This document shows, piece by piece, positions 38,591 through 48,034 of a stretch of DNA of 64,000 bases. A program made the position numbers and the translations under genes. Where the stretch lies: assembly GCA_964019335.1 (NCBI GenBank), contig OZ025742.1, positions 310,001 to 374,000 of the forward strand. Reading direction: 5' to 3'. The DNA comes from Diplonema japonicum (lineage: Eukaryota; Euglenozoa; Diplonemea; Diplonemida; Diplonemidae). The notes under the pieces are model-generated. The model ran no database searches. It was not told the origin of the DNA and worked only from the letters and a program-made list of their open reading frames with translations. Positions within the stretch are counted from its first letter, which is position 1. The number at the start of each line of letters is the position of its first letter.

Positions 38591-38773
38591 TTATGTGAAA
38601 AGTCCCAAATTGGGCAAAAAAATCGAAAAAAAGTATATAATATTTACACAACAGAACATAAAATTTACAAAAATAAAAAAATCCCAGAAAATATCCCCAA
38701 AAATAAAGAATCCCGAGACAAAAACAAAATACCCCCGGGGGGGGGGGGGGGGTATTACTGCAATTCTAGTTCA

Positions 38774-39789
38774 CTATTGCCTAGTCCTGCATGTAAAGCA
38801 CACCACATAGTCGCAGGACGGGCAGACCCTCCCGCGAGTGCTCATGTCATGCTCACCAGAGCATTCTGTGCACTCCCATCCTGATCTCTCCTTTCTAACC
38901 TGCTTGAGGGTTGTGCTGCAGTTGGGGCAGGGCACCCTCGTCACGTTGTTCGTTCGCTGGCTTGGGGTCACCTGGCTTGGTGCCGCTGCTTGGCTTGGGG
39001 CTGAGGCTTCTTGGTCAGGCATTTCTTCTTCTTCTTCTTCTTCTTCTTCTTCTTCTGCTTCTTCGTCAGAAGAAGGCGCATCAGAAATGGAAAGGAAAGC
39101 ACAAGGTGGTGTGTCACAATTAAAGACCAACGACCGAGGTATATTGTGTCCCACCATCGCGGCACCCACCTTCTCACGGAGGTGACGCCGTTGATCGGCG
39201 ATCTCATCTACAGCAACAACGGGCGGAGGTGGGCCGCCTGAGGCACAGGTTGTTCTTCTCACACCACCCGCGCGCCCACTCGTAGCCCAGGTCGTCGTCC
39301 GTGAGCTGCTGGCAGGAGATTGCAAGCCCTTGGGCGAGGCTTGAAACCCTGCGGTAGCTCAACGGGGCGCCGGCCTGTATCTGCTCCTTCACTGTTTCCC
39401 ACGGAGCAGCCTGTCTGTCTCACTTCTGAGGGTGGGCGGGCGACCGGCCGTTCTTTTCGGTGCAGACTCTTCCTCCCACCCCCACCATGGGCTATCTCGC
39501 GGGATCGCTTGCGTAGCTTAGCTGCGACGTCCTGTTTCGCCCGGTCAGCAACCGGCTTCGAGGCAGTCTTGTTGGGGTGCTTCTCGTTCCATTTCCGCGT
39601 TCCGGCTGAAGCTCACCCAGCTCCTCCTTCTGCCCCCGTCCACTTCTTGTTCTTTCGGGCAGGCTGGGGTTCCTCCAAGCGGGACATCACTTCCTCCACT
39701 GCCTGCCTGGCGGCTGGGGAGAGAGGAGCCTGTTGAAGCCCCTGCAATGCGTACCGATCACGGGCAGTCAAGAAGCCATAGAGCGACAT
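38774..39789 (-). pseudogene. Broken pogo/Tigger-like transposase (CENP-B HTH)
   Basis: Read on the minus strand, an N-terminal frame MSLYGFLTARDRYALQGLQQ starts at about 39789 and soon stops. The next frame (39392-39204) has a CENP-B/Tc5-type HTH end, EWARGWCEKNNLCLRRPTS. A third frame (39325-38774) continues HNIPRSLVFNCDTPP, equivalent to the first catalytic segment (usually NMDET) of DDE_1 transposases. The rest of the catalytic core is missing; an acidic Glu repeat leads to a CxxC zinc-ribbon-like tail (CPNCSTTLK, CPSCDYVVCFTC). Several frame changes and the core deletion mark it as dead. Direction is opposite to all host genes. Confidence 0.65.
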
Positions 39790-39892
39790 GTTTATTCGGG
39801 TTGGATTCTTTTAAATGATTATTTATGTTGGAACTGCTTTAAGGTAAATAAGTAGGAAACCGTGACTTTGATTTTAGTGGGGCCTGTCCTGT

Positions 39893-39915
39893 GGGGGGGG
39901 GGGGGGGGGGGGGGG
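39893..39915. repeat. G run of about 23 nt
   Basis: An uninterrupted G homopolymer, among the longest of several G or C runs in this window. Confidence 0.95.
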
Positions 39916-40111
39916 AGAAGCCAAAAATAATAAAAATAATTTTTTGTATTGTTCTGTAAAAAGTCCCAAGTTGGTTCAAAATCCGAAAAAAAGTACATAA
40001 TTTATACAGCACACCAAATCCCAGACCATTGTTAAAGCTGAACAACATAAATACAAATCCGGTATTATTATTAGTGGTGGGGATAACATGAAAATATAAG
40101 AAAAACATCAG

Positions 40112-41134
40112 ATGTGTTGTTCGCTGTTGACCTCCTCGTCGGTCATCACCGGTAGCGCCCGAGTGGAAGGGCTTCTCATCCTGCGCGAGCAGTCCCAGGG
40201 CCTTGACCAGGATGCCCTCGACCGAAGGCTCCTCCAGAGACGGATGGACCGCTACCTCAGTCTCTTGGTCTACTTCCGACAACGACCGGAGCTCTTGGAC
40301 GAACACCAGAGACGGATCCTGGCGGTCGGGTCCCTCCCGAAGCACCTGGACACCCCTCCACATCAACTGCTGCTCGAGGCTCGTGACGCGGTCAGAACTA
40401 CCGACCAACAAGTGACTGTCGCCAACCAAGAGCAACTACTTGTGAATGCGCACAACGCACTGCCTGAGTCCGAGCGTCTCCGGCTGTCTCACGAGTGGCA
40501 CTCGGGACTGAACACCCCGGTGCAGCAACATTGGTGGTCGGAGTTCTTCGCCCAAGGTGGATGGAAGCACCCGCTCTTTGGCTCCGAGACCCCAGGAGGC
40601 GATAAAGCTAGACCTTCGGGGAAGACCCCTCTCCTGATCACCTACAACGCACAGAGGAACAAACGCCCGGAGCCCGAGGACGGTCCCACACTCCCCGCGG
40701 CCAAGCGAGATCTCGCCGCGACGCGACCGAACACCAGGATCACTGGGCTCGTCGCCCTTCGGAGGCTCACCAAGGATGCAGGCGTCGACGGCCCTGAGGA
40801 CCTGGATGAGCTTCGGTATCTGGGCTTTCTTTCCAGGGGCGAGGCCACTTTTGACCCCAATTGCATGTCCAGGGCGTGCACTCACTTCTTGGGTGAGGCC
40901 CCCCTGGTCGCGGTCCCCCTCGACACACGGGTTGTGATCCCGTGCCTGCTGGTCTGTCACGGTTCGACGTGGCACTACGCATCCCACCAGGAACAAGGCT
41001 TTCTGCTGCAAACCCAAGGGTTCGGGGACAAGTCCTACTCGACCGTGGCAGCCCTGCTCGCTGACTTTGTAGGGGCCGGGACCCTCTATTACAACGAGTC
41101 GCAGTGGTCGACTGTCCTGCATTCCTACAACTAG
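40112..41134 (+). CDS. Unidentified ORF in a transposon-rich stretch
   Basis: 340 codons. The second half looks like genuine protein (balanced composition, several Trp and Tyr: WWSEFFAQGGWKHPLF, GSTWHYASHQEQGFLLQTQG). The first half (helical, Leu/Arg/Gln-rich) is less certain because the minus strand is also open for 198 codons. No start is favoured, and the first Met may not be real. No family recognised. It lies between a pogo-like remnant and the RPT-A repeat and may belong to a mobile element. Its GC-rich composition resembles the LINE ORFs rather than the AT-rich spacers. Confidence 0.4.
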   Translation: MCCSLLTSSSVITGSARVEGLLILREQSQGLDQDALDRRLLQRRMDRYLSLLVYFRQRPELLDEHQRRILAVGSLPKHLDTPPHQLLLEARDAVRTTDQQVTVANQEQLLVNAHNALPESERLRLSHEWHSGLNTPVQQHWWSEFFAQGGWKHPLFGSETPGGDKARPSGKTPLLITYNAQRNKRPEPEDGPTLPAAKRDLAATRPNTRITGLVALRRLTKDAGVDGPEDLDELRYLGFLSRGEATFDPNCMSRACTHFLGEAPLVAVPLDTRVVIPCLLVCHGSTWHYASHQEQGFLLQTQGFGDKSYSTVAALLADFVGAGTLYYNESQWSTVLHSYN

Positions 41135-41328
41135 GAACAATCGGAAACAACCCTACACAATGTAGGAGTGCCGGCCCGGCGTGCTACGAGGGCGATAGGC
41201 TATGCAAGGTTTCACAGACCTCGCACCCTATTATTTAGTTTCCACCCTTTCCATTTTCTTTCCAATTTTCCAATTTTAAACTTGTTATTACCCTTTCTGC
41301 TTTTTCCTTTTTCCTTTTCCTTTTCCTA

Positions 41329-41649
41329 CATGTTTTCGGTCCCGGGTATGACGTTAAACTGCGTCCGCCGACGCGTCTGAACCAGCACTTCCTGGCGACC
41401 AGGCCGTCTTTTCTCTTTTCCTTCTTCACTTCGTTCCGTTATTTTCATCATTCTTTCCGGCGATAGACTGATACGGGCCATGGAAGCAACCTCTGCTTAA
41501 TTCCTGGTACGTGGGAGGCTCCTCTTGAGGATGTCAGTCACCTTTTTCCCTTTATATTCGTCTCTCTGTTTTCGTATGCAGTATTTATTCTTTTCCACCC
41601 CTTTTTATCTATTTCTCCGCTTCTCTATTCTAACTTAAAATCATTTCAG
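41329..41649 (+). repeat. RPT-A dispersed repeat, copy 1
   Basis: About 320 bp from ACATG...CCCGGGTATGACGTT to ...TAACTTAAAATCATTTCAG. It is closely matched by 52892-53217, and its last 20 nt recur at 44171-44190. The shared end TTTCAG with different sequence after it in all three places marks the 3' boundary. No coding capacity. Possibly a SINE or the 3' UTR of a LINE. Confidence 0.85.
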
Positions 41650-41726
41650 CTACCCAGTCCACGCACAACAAGCTGATGGATTTGAAGGCCGCCTACACTT
41701 TCTTGAAGATGTTCGTTTCACAGTAG
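41649..41726 (+). other. Exon-like open frame after RPT-A
   Basis: Directly after the TTTCAG end of RPT-A a frame reads ATQSTHNKLMDLKAAYTFLKMFVSQ in two parts (ATQSTHNKLM, then DLKAAYTFLKMFVSQ) and stops at TAG. It could be a gene's last exon using the repeat's end as acceptor. Low certainty. Confidence 0.3.
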
Positions 41727-41858
41727 GTTTTTTTATTTTCTAGAGGTTCTTCTTCTTCATTTGACTCCTGCAGCCTTCGAGACAAAGCACACAGGGAAAA
41801 TACATTAGAAAAAAAGAAAAAGAAAGAAAAAAAAAAAAAAAAACAATATTAAAAGAAC

Positions 41859-44045
41859 ATGAATGGAAAGAGAGAGGGATCAGGTGAAGAGGTGAACGAT
41901 ATGACAGTGTTCGTGAAGACGGGAGGCGGGGTTCACGATGTGGAAGTGTCGGGGAAGGAGACAGTGGGGATCCTGTACAAGAAGGCGGGGTGTGCTGCTG
42001 GTTTACTCGAAGGCAAGTTCGAACTGGTTTGGGAGGGAGAGGTCCTGGACAGGAACGGGGGTGAAGATATCCAGGAACTCGGGCTCGTGGAGGGCAGCGT
42101 GGTCTATGTGGAGGCGAAGAAGATGAGAACCGTTCAGCTGGAGGAGCTTGAGAGCTCAGAAGTGGTTTCAGAGCTTGAGGAGCTTGTGACAGCTGACCCT
42201 GAGCTGGTTCTGGTGGTGGAGGTGGGGAACTCGCCAGCTGTCGAAGTCTTGTCCATGAAGACGACGGTCCTTCCTTCCGGACTTCGGTTCCTCGTTGTCA
42301 CCGACTCCACAGGCTGTGTTACAAGGATAGGCTCTGGGTTTCTTCGAGAGTGCGACCACCTGACGTCTGTTGATCTCATCCTCCCCAATGTTTCCACCAT
42401 TGGTGAAAATCTTTTATATGGGTGCAACAATCTAGAAACCATCAACTTGAATGCGATGACCAATCTTTCTTCCATTGGTAATCGCTTCTTGTTTGGGTGC
42501 GAAAAACTAGAAACCATCAACTTGAATGCGATGACCAATCTTTCTTCTATTGGTCGTTACTTCTTGTCTTTGTGCGAAAAACTAGAAACCATCGACTTGA
42601 ATGCGATGACCAATCTTTCTTCTATTGGTGATCGCTTCTTGTCTGAGTGCGTAGAACTAGAAACCATCAACTTGAATGCGATGACCAATCTTTCTTCCAT
42701 TGGTGATGGCTTCTTGGAAGGGTGCAAAAAACTAGAAACCATCGACTTGAATGCGATGACCAATCTTTCTTCTATTGGTTATAGCTTCTTGTCTGAGTGC
42801 GTAGAACTAGAAACCATCAACTTGAATGCGATGACCAATCTTTCTTCCATTGGTGATGGCTTCTTGTCTTGGTGCGAAAAACTAGAAACCATCGACTTGA
42901 ATGCGATGACCAATCTTTCTTCCATTGGTCATCGCTTCTTGTTTGGGTGCAAAAAACTAGAAACCATCAACTTGAATGCGATGACCAATCTTTCTTCTAC
43001 TGGTGATAGCTTCTTGGAAGGGTGCAAAAAACTAGAAACCATCGACTTGAATGCGATGACCAATATTTCTTCCATTGGTAATCGCTTCTTGTTTGGGTGC
43101 GAAAAACTAGAAACCATCGACTTGAATGCGATGACCAATCTTTCTTCTACTGGTGATAGCTTCTTGGAAGGGTGCAAAAAACTAGAAACCATCAACTTGA
43201 ATGCGATGACCAATCTTTCTTCCATTGGTGGTCGCTTCTTGTTTGGGTGCGAAAAACTAGAAACCATCGACTTGAATGCGATGACCAATCTTTCTTCCAT
43301 TGGTTATCGCTTCTTGTTTGGGTGCGAAAAACTAGAAACCATCGACTTGAATGCGATGACCAATCTTTCTTACATTAGTCATCGCTTCTTGTTTGGGTGC
43401 AAAAAACTAGAAACCATCAACTTGAATGCGATGACCAATCTTTCTTCCATTGGTGATGGCTTCTTGGAAGGGTGCGAAAAACTAGAAACCATCGACTTGA
43501 ATGCGACCAATCTTTCTTACATTGGTGGTAGCTTCTTGTTTGGGTGCAAAAAACTAGAAACCATAAACTTGAATGCGATGACCAATCTTTCTATCATTGG
43601 TGATCGCTTCTTGTTTAGGTGCGAAAAACTAGAAACCATCGACTTGAATGCGATGACCAATCTTTCTTACATTGGTGATAGCTTCTTGGAAGGGTGCAAA
43701 AAACTAGAAACCATCAACTTGAATGCGATGACCAATCTTTCTTCCATTGGTGATCGCTTCTTGTTTGGGTGCGAAAAACTAGAAACCATCGACTTGAATA
43801 CGTTGACCAATCTTTCTTCCATTGGTGATGGCTTCTTGGAGGGGTGCGTAAAACTAGAATCTGTCGACTTGAATTTAAAAAGAAAAAAAAGAAAAGTCGG
43901 TAAAAAAAGAGGGGAAAAAAAGAAGAAAAAAGAACACCCTGGCGCTGAAAACATCTTTGTGGAAAAACCAACGGAAAGCAATCCAATACCTCGAAGACAC
44001 CGGGGGCCTGCCCCCCTCCGCAACAACTCCACAACAACCATCTAA
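41859..44045 (+). CDS. Ubiquitin-like + BspA-type leucine-rich repeat protein, 19 repeats
   Basis: 728 residues. Residues about 14-90 form a ubiquitin-like domain (MTVFVKTGGGVHDVEVSGKE, then ELVWEGEVLDRNGG and VYVEAKK). A Leu/Glu-rich linker and a degenerate first LRR (about 140-190) follow. Then come 19 tandem copies of a 25-residue BspA/LRR_5 unit of the form LETI-N/D-LNAMTNLSSIG..FL.GC.K, nearly identical at DNA level (75-nt period, 42432-43856; unit 15 lacks one codon). Variable positions sit on one face (residues 17-18 and 21-24), as expected for a ligand surface. The tail is Lys-rich and runs into sequence that is non-coding in the paralogue. No signal peptide, so it is probably intracellular. 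Leader: CCTGCAG then an A-rich stretch. Confidence 0.8.
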   Translation: MNGKREGSGEEVNDMTVFVKTGGGVHDVEVSGKETVGILYKKAGCAAGLLEGKFELVWEGEVLDRNGGEDIQELGLVEGSVVYVEAKKMRTVQLEELESSEVVSELEELVTADPELVLVVEVGNSPAVEVLSMKTTVLPSGLRFLVVTDSTGCVTRIGSGFLRECDHLTSVDLILPNVSTIGENLLYGCNNLETINLNAMTNLSSIGNRFLFGCEKLETINLNAMTNLSSIGRYFLSLCEKLETIDLNAMTNLSSIGDRFLSECVELETINLNAMTNLSSIGDGFLEGCKKLETIDLNAMTNLSSIGYSFLSECVELETINLNAMTNLSSIGDGFLSWCEKLETIDLNAMTNLSSIGHRFLFGCKKLETINLNAMTNLSSTGDSFLEGCKKLETIDLNAMTNISSIGNRFLFGCEKLETIDLNAMTNLSSTGDSFLEGCKKLETINLNAMTNLSSIGGRFLFGCEKLETIDLNAMTNLSSIGYRFLFGCEKLETIDLNAMTNLSYISHRFLFGCKKLETINLNAMTNLSSIGDGFLEGCEKLETIDLNATNLSYIGGSFLFGCKKLETINLNAMTNLSIIGDRFLFRCEKLETIDLNAMTNLSYIGDSFLEGCKKLETINLNAMTNLSSIGDRFLFGCEKLETIDLNTLTNLSSIGDGFLEGCVKLESVDLNLKRKKRKVGKKRGEKKKKKEHPGAENIFVEKPTESNPIPRRHRGPAPLRNNSTTTI
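42432..43856 (+). repeat. 75-bp tandem coding repeat (19 units)
   Basis: Units of 75 nt (GAAACCATCRACTTGAATGC...) encode the LRRs. Alternation of N and D at position 5, and of KK, EK and VE at the ends, suggests blocks were copied together. Such arrays are prone to unequal exchange. Confidence 0.92.
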
Positions 44046-44322
44046 CCTGCTGAAGTAGCATGCCGATCAGAAGGCGGCTGAGGCACTTGTCATTTAATCA
44101 GAATCCCGAGATCCCATCCCTGATCCCCAAATAGAGAGTGTACCATCCTGTTTCTCGCGGAAACAGAGAACTAACTTAAAATCATTTCAGTAACCACTTC
44201 GTTCCGAATTTTTTTTCTTCAAAATGAAAAAATAAAGTGCTTTATTTTCCCTTGGGAAATATGGAAAACTTTATTTTTCCCGGCTCTAGCCAAAATTCCT
44301 TTAGAGGGAATCCAGAGAATAA

Positions 44323-44358
<36 letters not shown>

Positions 44359-44868
44359 AATTGTTTATCTTTCTTCTCCTTCCTCCTTCTCCCCCCCCCC
44401 CCCCTTTGGGTATCAAAAAAAGATTTTCAGAAAGCAGGGGTGAGAAGACCACATGGTATTAGAAGCATTTAAAAAAAAAAAAAAGAAGAAGAAGAAGAAG
44501 AAAAAAAGAGAACAAGGGACTGGTGTCCGGTAAAATTCTGCACATTTTCTTCTTCTTCTTTTTTGTTTTTGTTTTATAAAAAAAAATACCGTACCTACCC
44601 CCCCACCACCTCCCTCCCCCTCTATATTTTTTTTTTCTTTGTGTTTCTTTACTTTCTTTTTTTTTTTTTTCCTTTTCTTTCTTTGTTCCCTCCTTCTTTG
44701 TAGTCTGCTGTGTGGTTAAAAACCTTCTTCCCACATCATGGTTTTAATAGTTTCACAGTGAATAAGTTCTTCATTTGACTCCTGCAGCCTTCGAGACAAA
44801 GCACACAGGGAAAATACATTAGAAAAAAAGAAAAAGAAAGAAAAAAAAAAAAACAATATGAAAAGAAC
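44046..44868. other. Spacer between the LRR paralogues
   Basis: It holds the last 20 nt of RPT-A (44171-44190), A, C and T runs, and from about 44767 a copy of the leader of the first LRR gene (TTCTTCATTTGACTCCTGCAG...). No gene seen. Confidence 0.6.
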
Positions 44869-45636
44869 ATGAATGGAAAGAGAGAGGGATCAGGTGAAGA
44901 GGTGAACGATATGACAGTGTTCGTGAAGACGGGAGGCGGGGTTCACGATGTGGAAGTGTCGGGGAAGGAGACGGTGGGGATCCTGTACAAGAAGGCGGGG
45001 TGTGCTGCTGGTTTACTCGAAGGCAAGTTCGAACTGGTTTGGGAGGGAGAGGTCCTGGACAGGAACGGGGGTGAAGATATCCAGGAACTCGGGCTCGTGG
45101 AGGGCAGCGTGGTCTATGTGGAGGCGAAGAAGATGAGAACCGTTCAGCTGGAGGAGCTTGAGAGCTCAGAAGTGGTTTCAGAGCTTGAGGAGCTTGTGAC
45201 AGCTGACCCTGAGCTGGTTCTGGTGGTGGAGGTGGGGAACTCGCCAGCTGTCGAAGTCTTGTCCATGAAGACGACGGTCCTTCCTTCCGGACTTCGGTTC
45301 CTCGTTGTCACCGACTCCACAGGCTGTGTTACAAGGATAGGCTCTTGGTTTCTTCAAGAGTGCGACCACCTGACGTCTGTTGATCTCATCCTCCCCAATG
45401 TTTCCACCATTGATGAAAATCTTTTATATGAGTGCAAAAATCTAGAAACCATCAACTTGAATGCGATGACCAATCTTTCTTCCATTGGTGATCGCTTCTT
45501 GGATGGGTGCGAAAAACTAGAAACCATCGACTTGAATACGTTGACCAATCTTTCTTCCATTGGTGATGGCTTCTTGGAGGGGTGCGTAAAACTAGAATCT
45601 GTCGACTTGAATTTAAAAAGAAAAGTCGGTGTTTAG
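44869..45636 (+). CDS. Ubiquitin-like + LRR protein, paralogue with 2 repeats
   Basis: 255 residues, nearly identical to the gene at 41859 through the ubiquitin-like domain, linker and first LRR. It keeps only one INLNAMTNLSS unit and the terminal IDLNTLTNLSS unit before the LESVDLN end, so about 17 units are absent. The stop (GTTTAG) comes soon after. The following DNA is homologous to the C-terminal tail coding region of the paralogue, which is therefore probably a read-through tail there. Upstream leader and downstream sequence are shared too, so the whole gene was duplicated in tandem. Function unknown; the ubiquitin-like domain hints at protein turnover or ubiquitin-receptor roles. Confidence 0.78.
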   Translation: MNGKREGSGEEVNDMTVFVKTGGGVHDVEVSGKETVGILYKKAGCAAGLLEGKFELVWEGEVLDRNGGEDIQELGLVEGSVVYVEAKKMRTVQLEELESSEVVSELEELVTADPELVLVVEVGNSPAVEVLSMKTTVLPSGLRFLVVTDSTGCVTRIGSWFLQECDHLTSVDLILPNVSTIDENLLYECKNLETINLNAMTNLSSIGDRFLDGCEKLETIDLNTLTNLSSIGDGFLEGCVKLESVDLNLKRKVGV

Positions 45637-45860
45637 AAGAAGAAGAAGAAAAAGAGGGGAAAAAAAGAAGAAAAAAGAACACCCTGGCGCTGAGAAACAT
45701 CTTTGTAGAAAAACCAACGGAAAGCAATCCAATACCTCGAAGACACCGGGGACCTGCCCCCCTCCGCAACAACTCCACAACAACCATGCCGATCAGAAGG
45801 CGGCTGTTGTAATATGCACTTGGTGGGGGAGCGGGATGTCCTTTCTGGCTTTCGCAAACC

Positions 45861-45878
45861 CGCAAACCCGGGTTTGCG
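45861..45878. repeat. Perfect 18-bp palindrome
   Basis: CGCAAACCCGGGTTTGCG, inside a larger TGTCC...GGACA imperfect hairpin in the spacer after the second LRR gene. Possibly a transposon end or a terminator-like hairpin; role unknown. Confidence 0.8.
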
Positions 45879-46069
45879 AGGACACCAGCCACGATACTTT
45901 GTAAAGCCTATCTTCGTAGAAGCCAGCACCCTTGTGTTTCACTATGAAAACACAAATTCCCCAGAATAGTCAAAATCGGTCTCTTGGCATGACGGCAGCG
46001 TACCCAGGGGTGTAGTTGAGAAACGTCGAGTCTGTGCGCCAGTAATCAGAATAATCTGGTTTTATCAAG

Positions 46070-46533
46070 ACGGGAGTCGAGGGACTCCACGACAGCCAGG
46101 CTGGTTTCAGACGCGGCCGCTCCACGGAGGAGCAGGTGGCAACCCTCACTGCATGTCGAGGAACAAAGACGAACGACGTCTCTCGGCCGCTCTGCTGTTC
46201 GACTTCTCTTCTGCCTTCGACCTGGTGCCCCATGGTGCCCTGCTGGACAAGATGCGAGGGAAGGGTCTCCCCGAACCCTTCGTGGAGTGGACGCGGTCCT
46301 TTCTATGCGGCCGTACTGCTGCGGTCACGATTGGACGGTCGAGGGGGTCGACGACGAAGGTGCGACGGGGTGTCCCCCAGGGCTCTGTCTTGGGTCCCAT
46401 CCTGTACACCATCTACGTCGACGAACTCGCCAGGAGACTGGAGAGACTGGCGGATGTCGGTTGTGATCTCCTCTGGACAAGGGGACATGGCTGGGCTGGA
46501 GCGGAAGGCACAGGCAGTGGTGGATGCGGTTGA
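46070..46533 (+). pseudogene. Fragment of a LINE reverse transcriptase
   Basis: It starts inside the RT domain (QAGFRRGRSTEEQVA) and, after a frame change around 46150-46190, continues with motif A LLFDFSSAFDLVPHG and motif B GVPQGSVLGPILYTIYVDEL. It then degenerates before the YADD motif. Both ends are missing. Related to the Ingi/L1Tc-like LINEs downstream, same orientation. Confidence 0.82.
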
Positions 46534-46632
46534 AATTTTTTAGGGCATGCGGCTTACAAACATGAGTTTTCCACAGAGGGTACAGTGCGTAGGGCAGGCT
46601 AGGTACCCCCTTAGAAAAGTGCCCAAAAAAAA

Positions 46633-46680
46633 ATGTCCGGAAGATAAAATGTCTGGAAGATAAAATGTCCGGAAGATAAA
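46633..46680. repeat. Three tandem 16-bp units
   Basis: ATGTCCGGAAGATAAA repeated three times (middle copy with C to T), directly after an A9 run. Confidence 0.95.
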
Positions 46681-46887
46681 ATGATACCTTCACTTTGATT
46701 TTTGATTTCTCAAGCTCTGCTTTTCAACTCAGCTTTGTTGATTTTTTCTTCCTTTCCCCATTTTCCTTTTATCCTTTTCAAACCTTCTACTCCCGACCCG
46801 GCAGTGGAACAGATATTATTATTATTATTATTAAAAACTTTTGCGACACATTAAAAACAAATTTAAAAGAAAAGAAAATTTACAAAA

Positions 46888-47951
46888 ATGGACCAGACCA
46901 ACGCGGACGCCTCCACGAGGCCTCCACTGGACAACTTGCAGATGCAAGTCGACGAAGCAGCCGCGGAGGAGGTTCCAGAGATAAATCTGGACCTCGAGAA
47001 GAAGGAGGAGAAGGAAGGAGGGAGGGGGCGCCCAGGGAACTGGGTCATGGGCCCCTTGCCGAAGAAGGTCGACAAGGAGGGAGCGGCAGAGATTCTCTCT
47101 GCAACGATAGCAGGAGAGACGGAAAAGGCCGTCATCCTGAAGACGGCAAATGCCGTCTTTTTACTTTTCTCCGCCGCCACCCCACCAAAACACACCCAAA
47201 CAAGGGTGAACGGCCAGGTAGCGACGCTACTACCTGCCGTCAAGGTGGTGGACCCTCTCGAGGCAAGAGAGGAAAAAAAGTGGAAAGGGAAGGGCGGAAA
47301 GAAAACAAAAAAAAGCCGCCTCAACAGGTACCCGGTAGATGGATTCTTAGCCCACTACGGGGAAAAGACGGGGTGGAGCCTCTACAAGGAGGCTGTCGAG
47401 GACTGGAACCAAAGAAGGGCTCCACCTCCTTCCGCCCAAAAGTTGAGAGATCCTCAACAACAGCAGAGCCCAGAACACTTAAAGGTTCTGGAAGAGCTAC
47501 GGGGACAGCAGCAGGTGCTGCAACAACAACTGCAGATGCAACAACAACAGCTGCAGCTCCAACACCAGCACCAACAGCAACAACCTCCGAACCAAGACAA
47601 AATCCTGGAAATACTGAAGGGGCAGCAGCTACAACACCAGGAGCAGATGCAACAATTCCAGCAGCAGCTACAAAAACAACAACAACAACACCAGGAGCAG
47701 GTGCAGCAATTCCAACAACAGCTGCAGAATCAGCAGCAGCAGCTACAAAAACAGCAGCAGCAACATCAGGAGCAGCTACAGCAACAGCAAGTAGCACACC
47801 AGGAGACGGTGAAGGGTCTCCTGGAGCTGGTGAAACAAAGCCAGCAGCAGCTAAAAAAGGACACCTCGGTGATCCAAAAGACGCTGCTCCAGTTATCACT
47901 GGGCAAAAAAAAAAAAAAAAACCGCCACAGACCCCGCCCAGCCCACGGTAG
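46888..47951 (+). CDS. LINE-A ORF1 protein, Gln-rich
   Basis: It begins MDQTNADASTRPPLDNLQMQ. An acidic/Lys N-terminal part, an unrecognised middle domain (about residues 50-185, ending FLAHYGEKTGWSLYKEAVEDW) and a long Gln-rich coiled coil (about 190-335) are visible. The frame itself continues to 48186, but after the A17 run at 47904-47920 it only shadows ORF2. A one-base slip in that run would join ORF1 to the frame TATDPAQPTVALQEH... that leads into ORF2. Likely an RNA-binding/chaperone ORF1 protein. The start is the first ATG after an A-rich leader. Confidence 0.6.
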
Positions 47952-48034
47952 CCCTGCAGGAACACCCCCTCTCTTATACGGAGTCGGAGACCGAGCAGGA
48001 GGAAACCCCATTATTAGGGGCGAGAAGGAGGAGG

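Larger units (their letters stand above)
38595..40010. repeat. Two direct copies of a TGTRAAAAGTCCCAA-type sequence
   Basis: About 55 nt at 38595-38655 (TGTGAAAAGTCCCAAATTGGG...) resemble 39955-40010 (TGTAAAAAGTCCCAAGTTGG...), both continuing with a GAAAAAAAGTA-TATA/CATAAT stretch. They may be the same end of two pogo-like elements. I do not see the matching inverted end. The first copy begins at the TTAT where the piggyBac element inserted. Confidence 0.5.

Noticed and set aside
39348-39372. tRNA-like A box (GGTAGCTCAACGGGG)
   Set aside because: No B box or cloverleaf follows, and it is explained by the minus-strand transposase frame (PLSYRRV).
40436-41140. 234-codon minus-strand ORF
   Set aside because: Arg/Gly/Val-rich antisense of the better-looking + strand frame.
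42929-43300. Minus-strand ORFs repeating a VIAFKSMVSSF pattern
   Set aside because: Antisense of the 75-bp LRR repeat; the periodicity comes from the + strand gene.
42432-43856. CRISPR-like array
   Set aside because: The regular 75-bp repeats are contiguous coding units with no unique spacers, in a eukaryotic gene.
47321-47965. Minus-strand Ala/Val-rich ORF and the Thr/Ala-rich + frame over the CAG repeats
   Set aside because: Alternative readings of the Gln-rich repeat of LINE-A ORF1; only the Gln frame continues into ordered protein.
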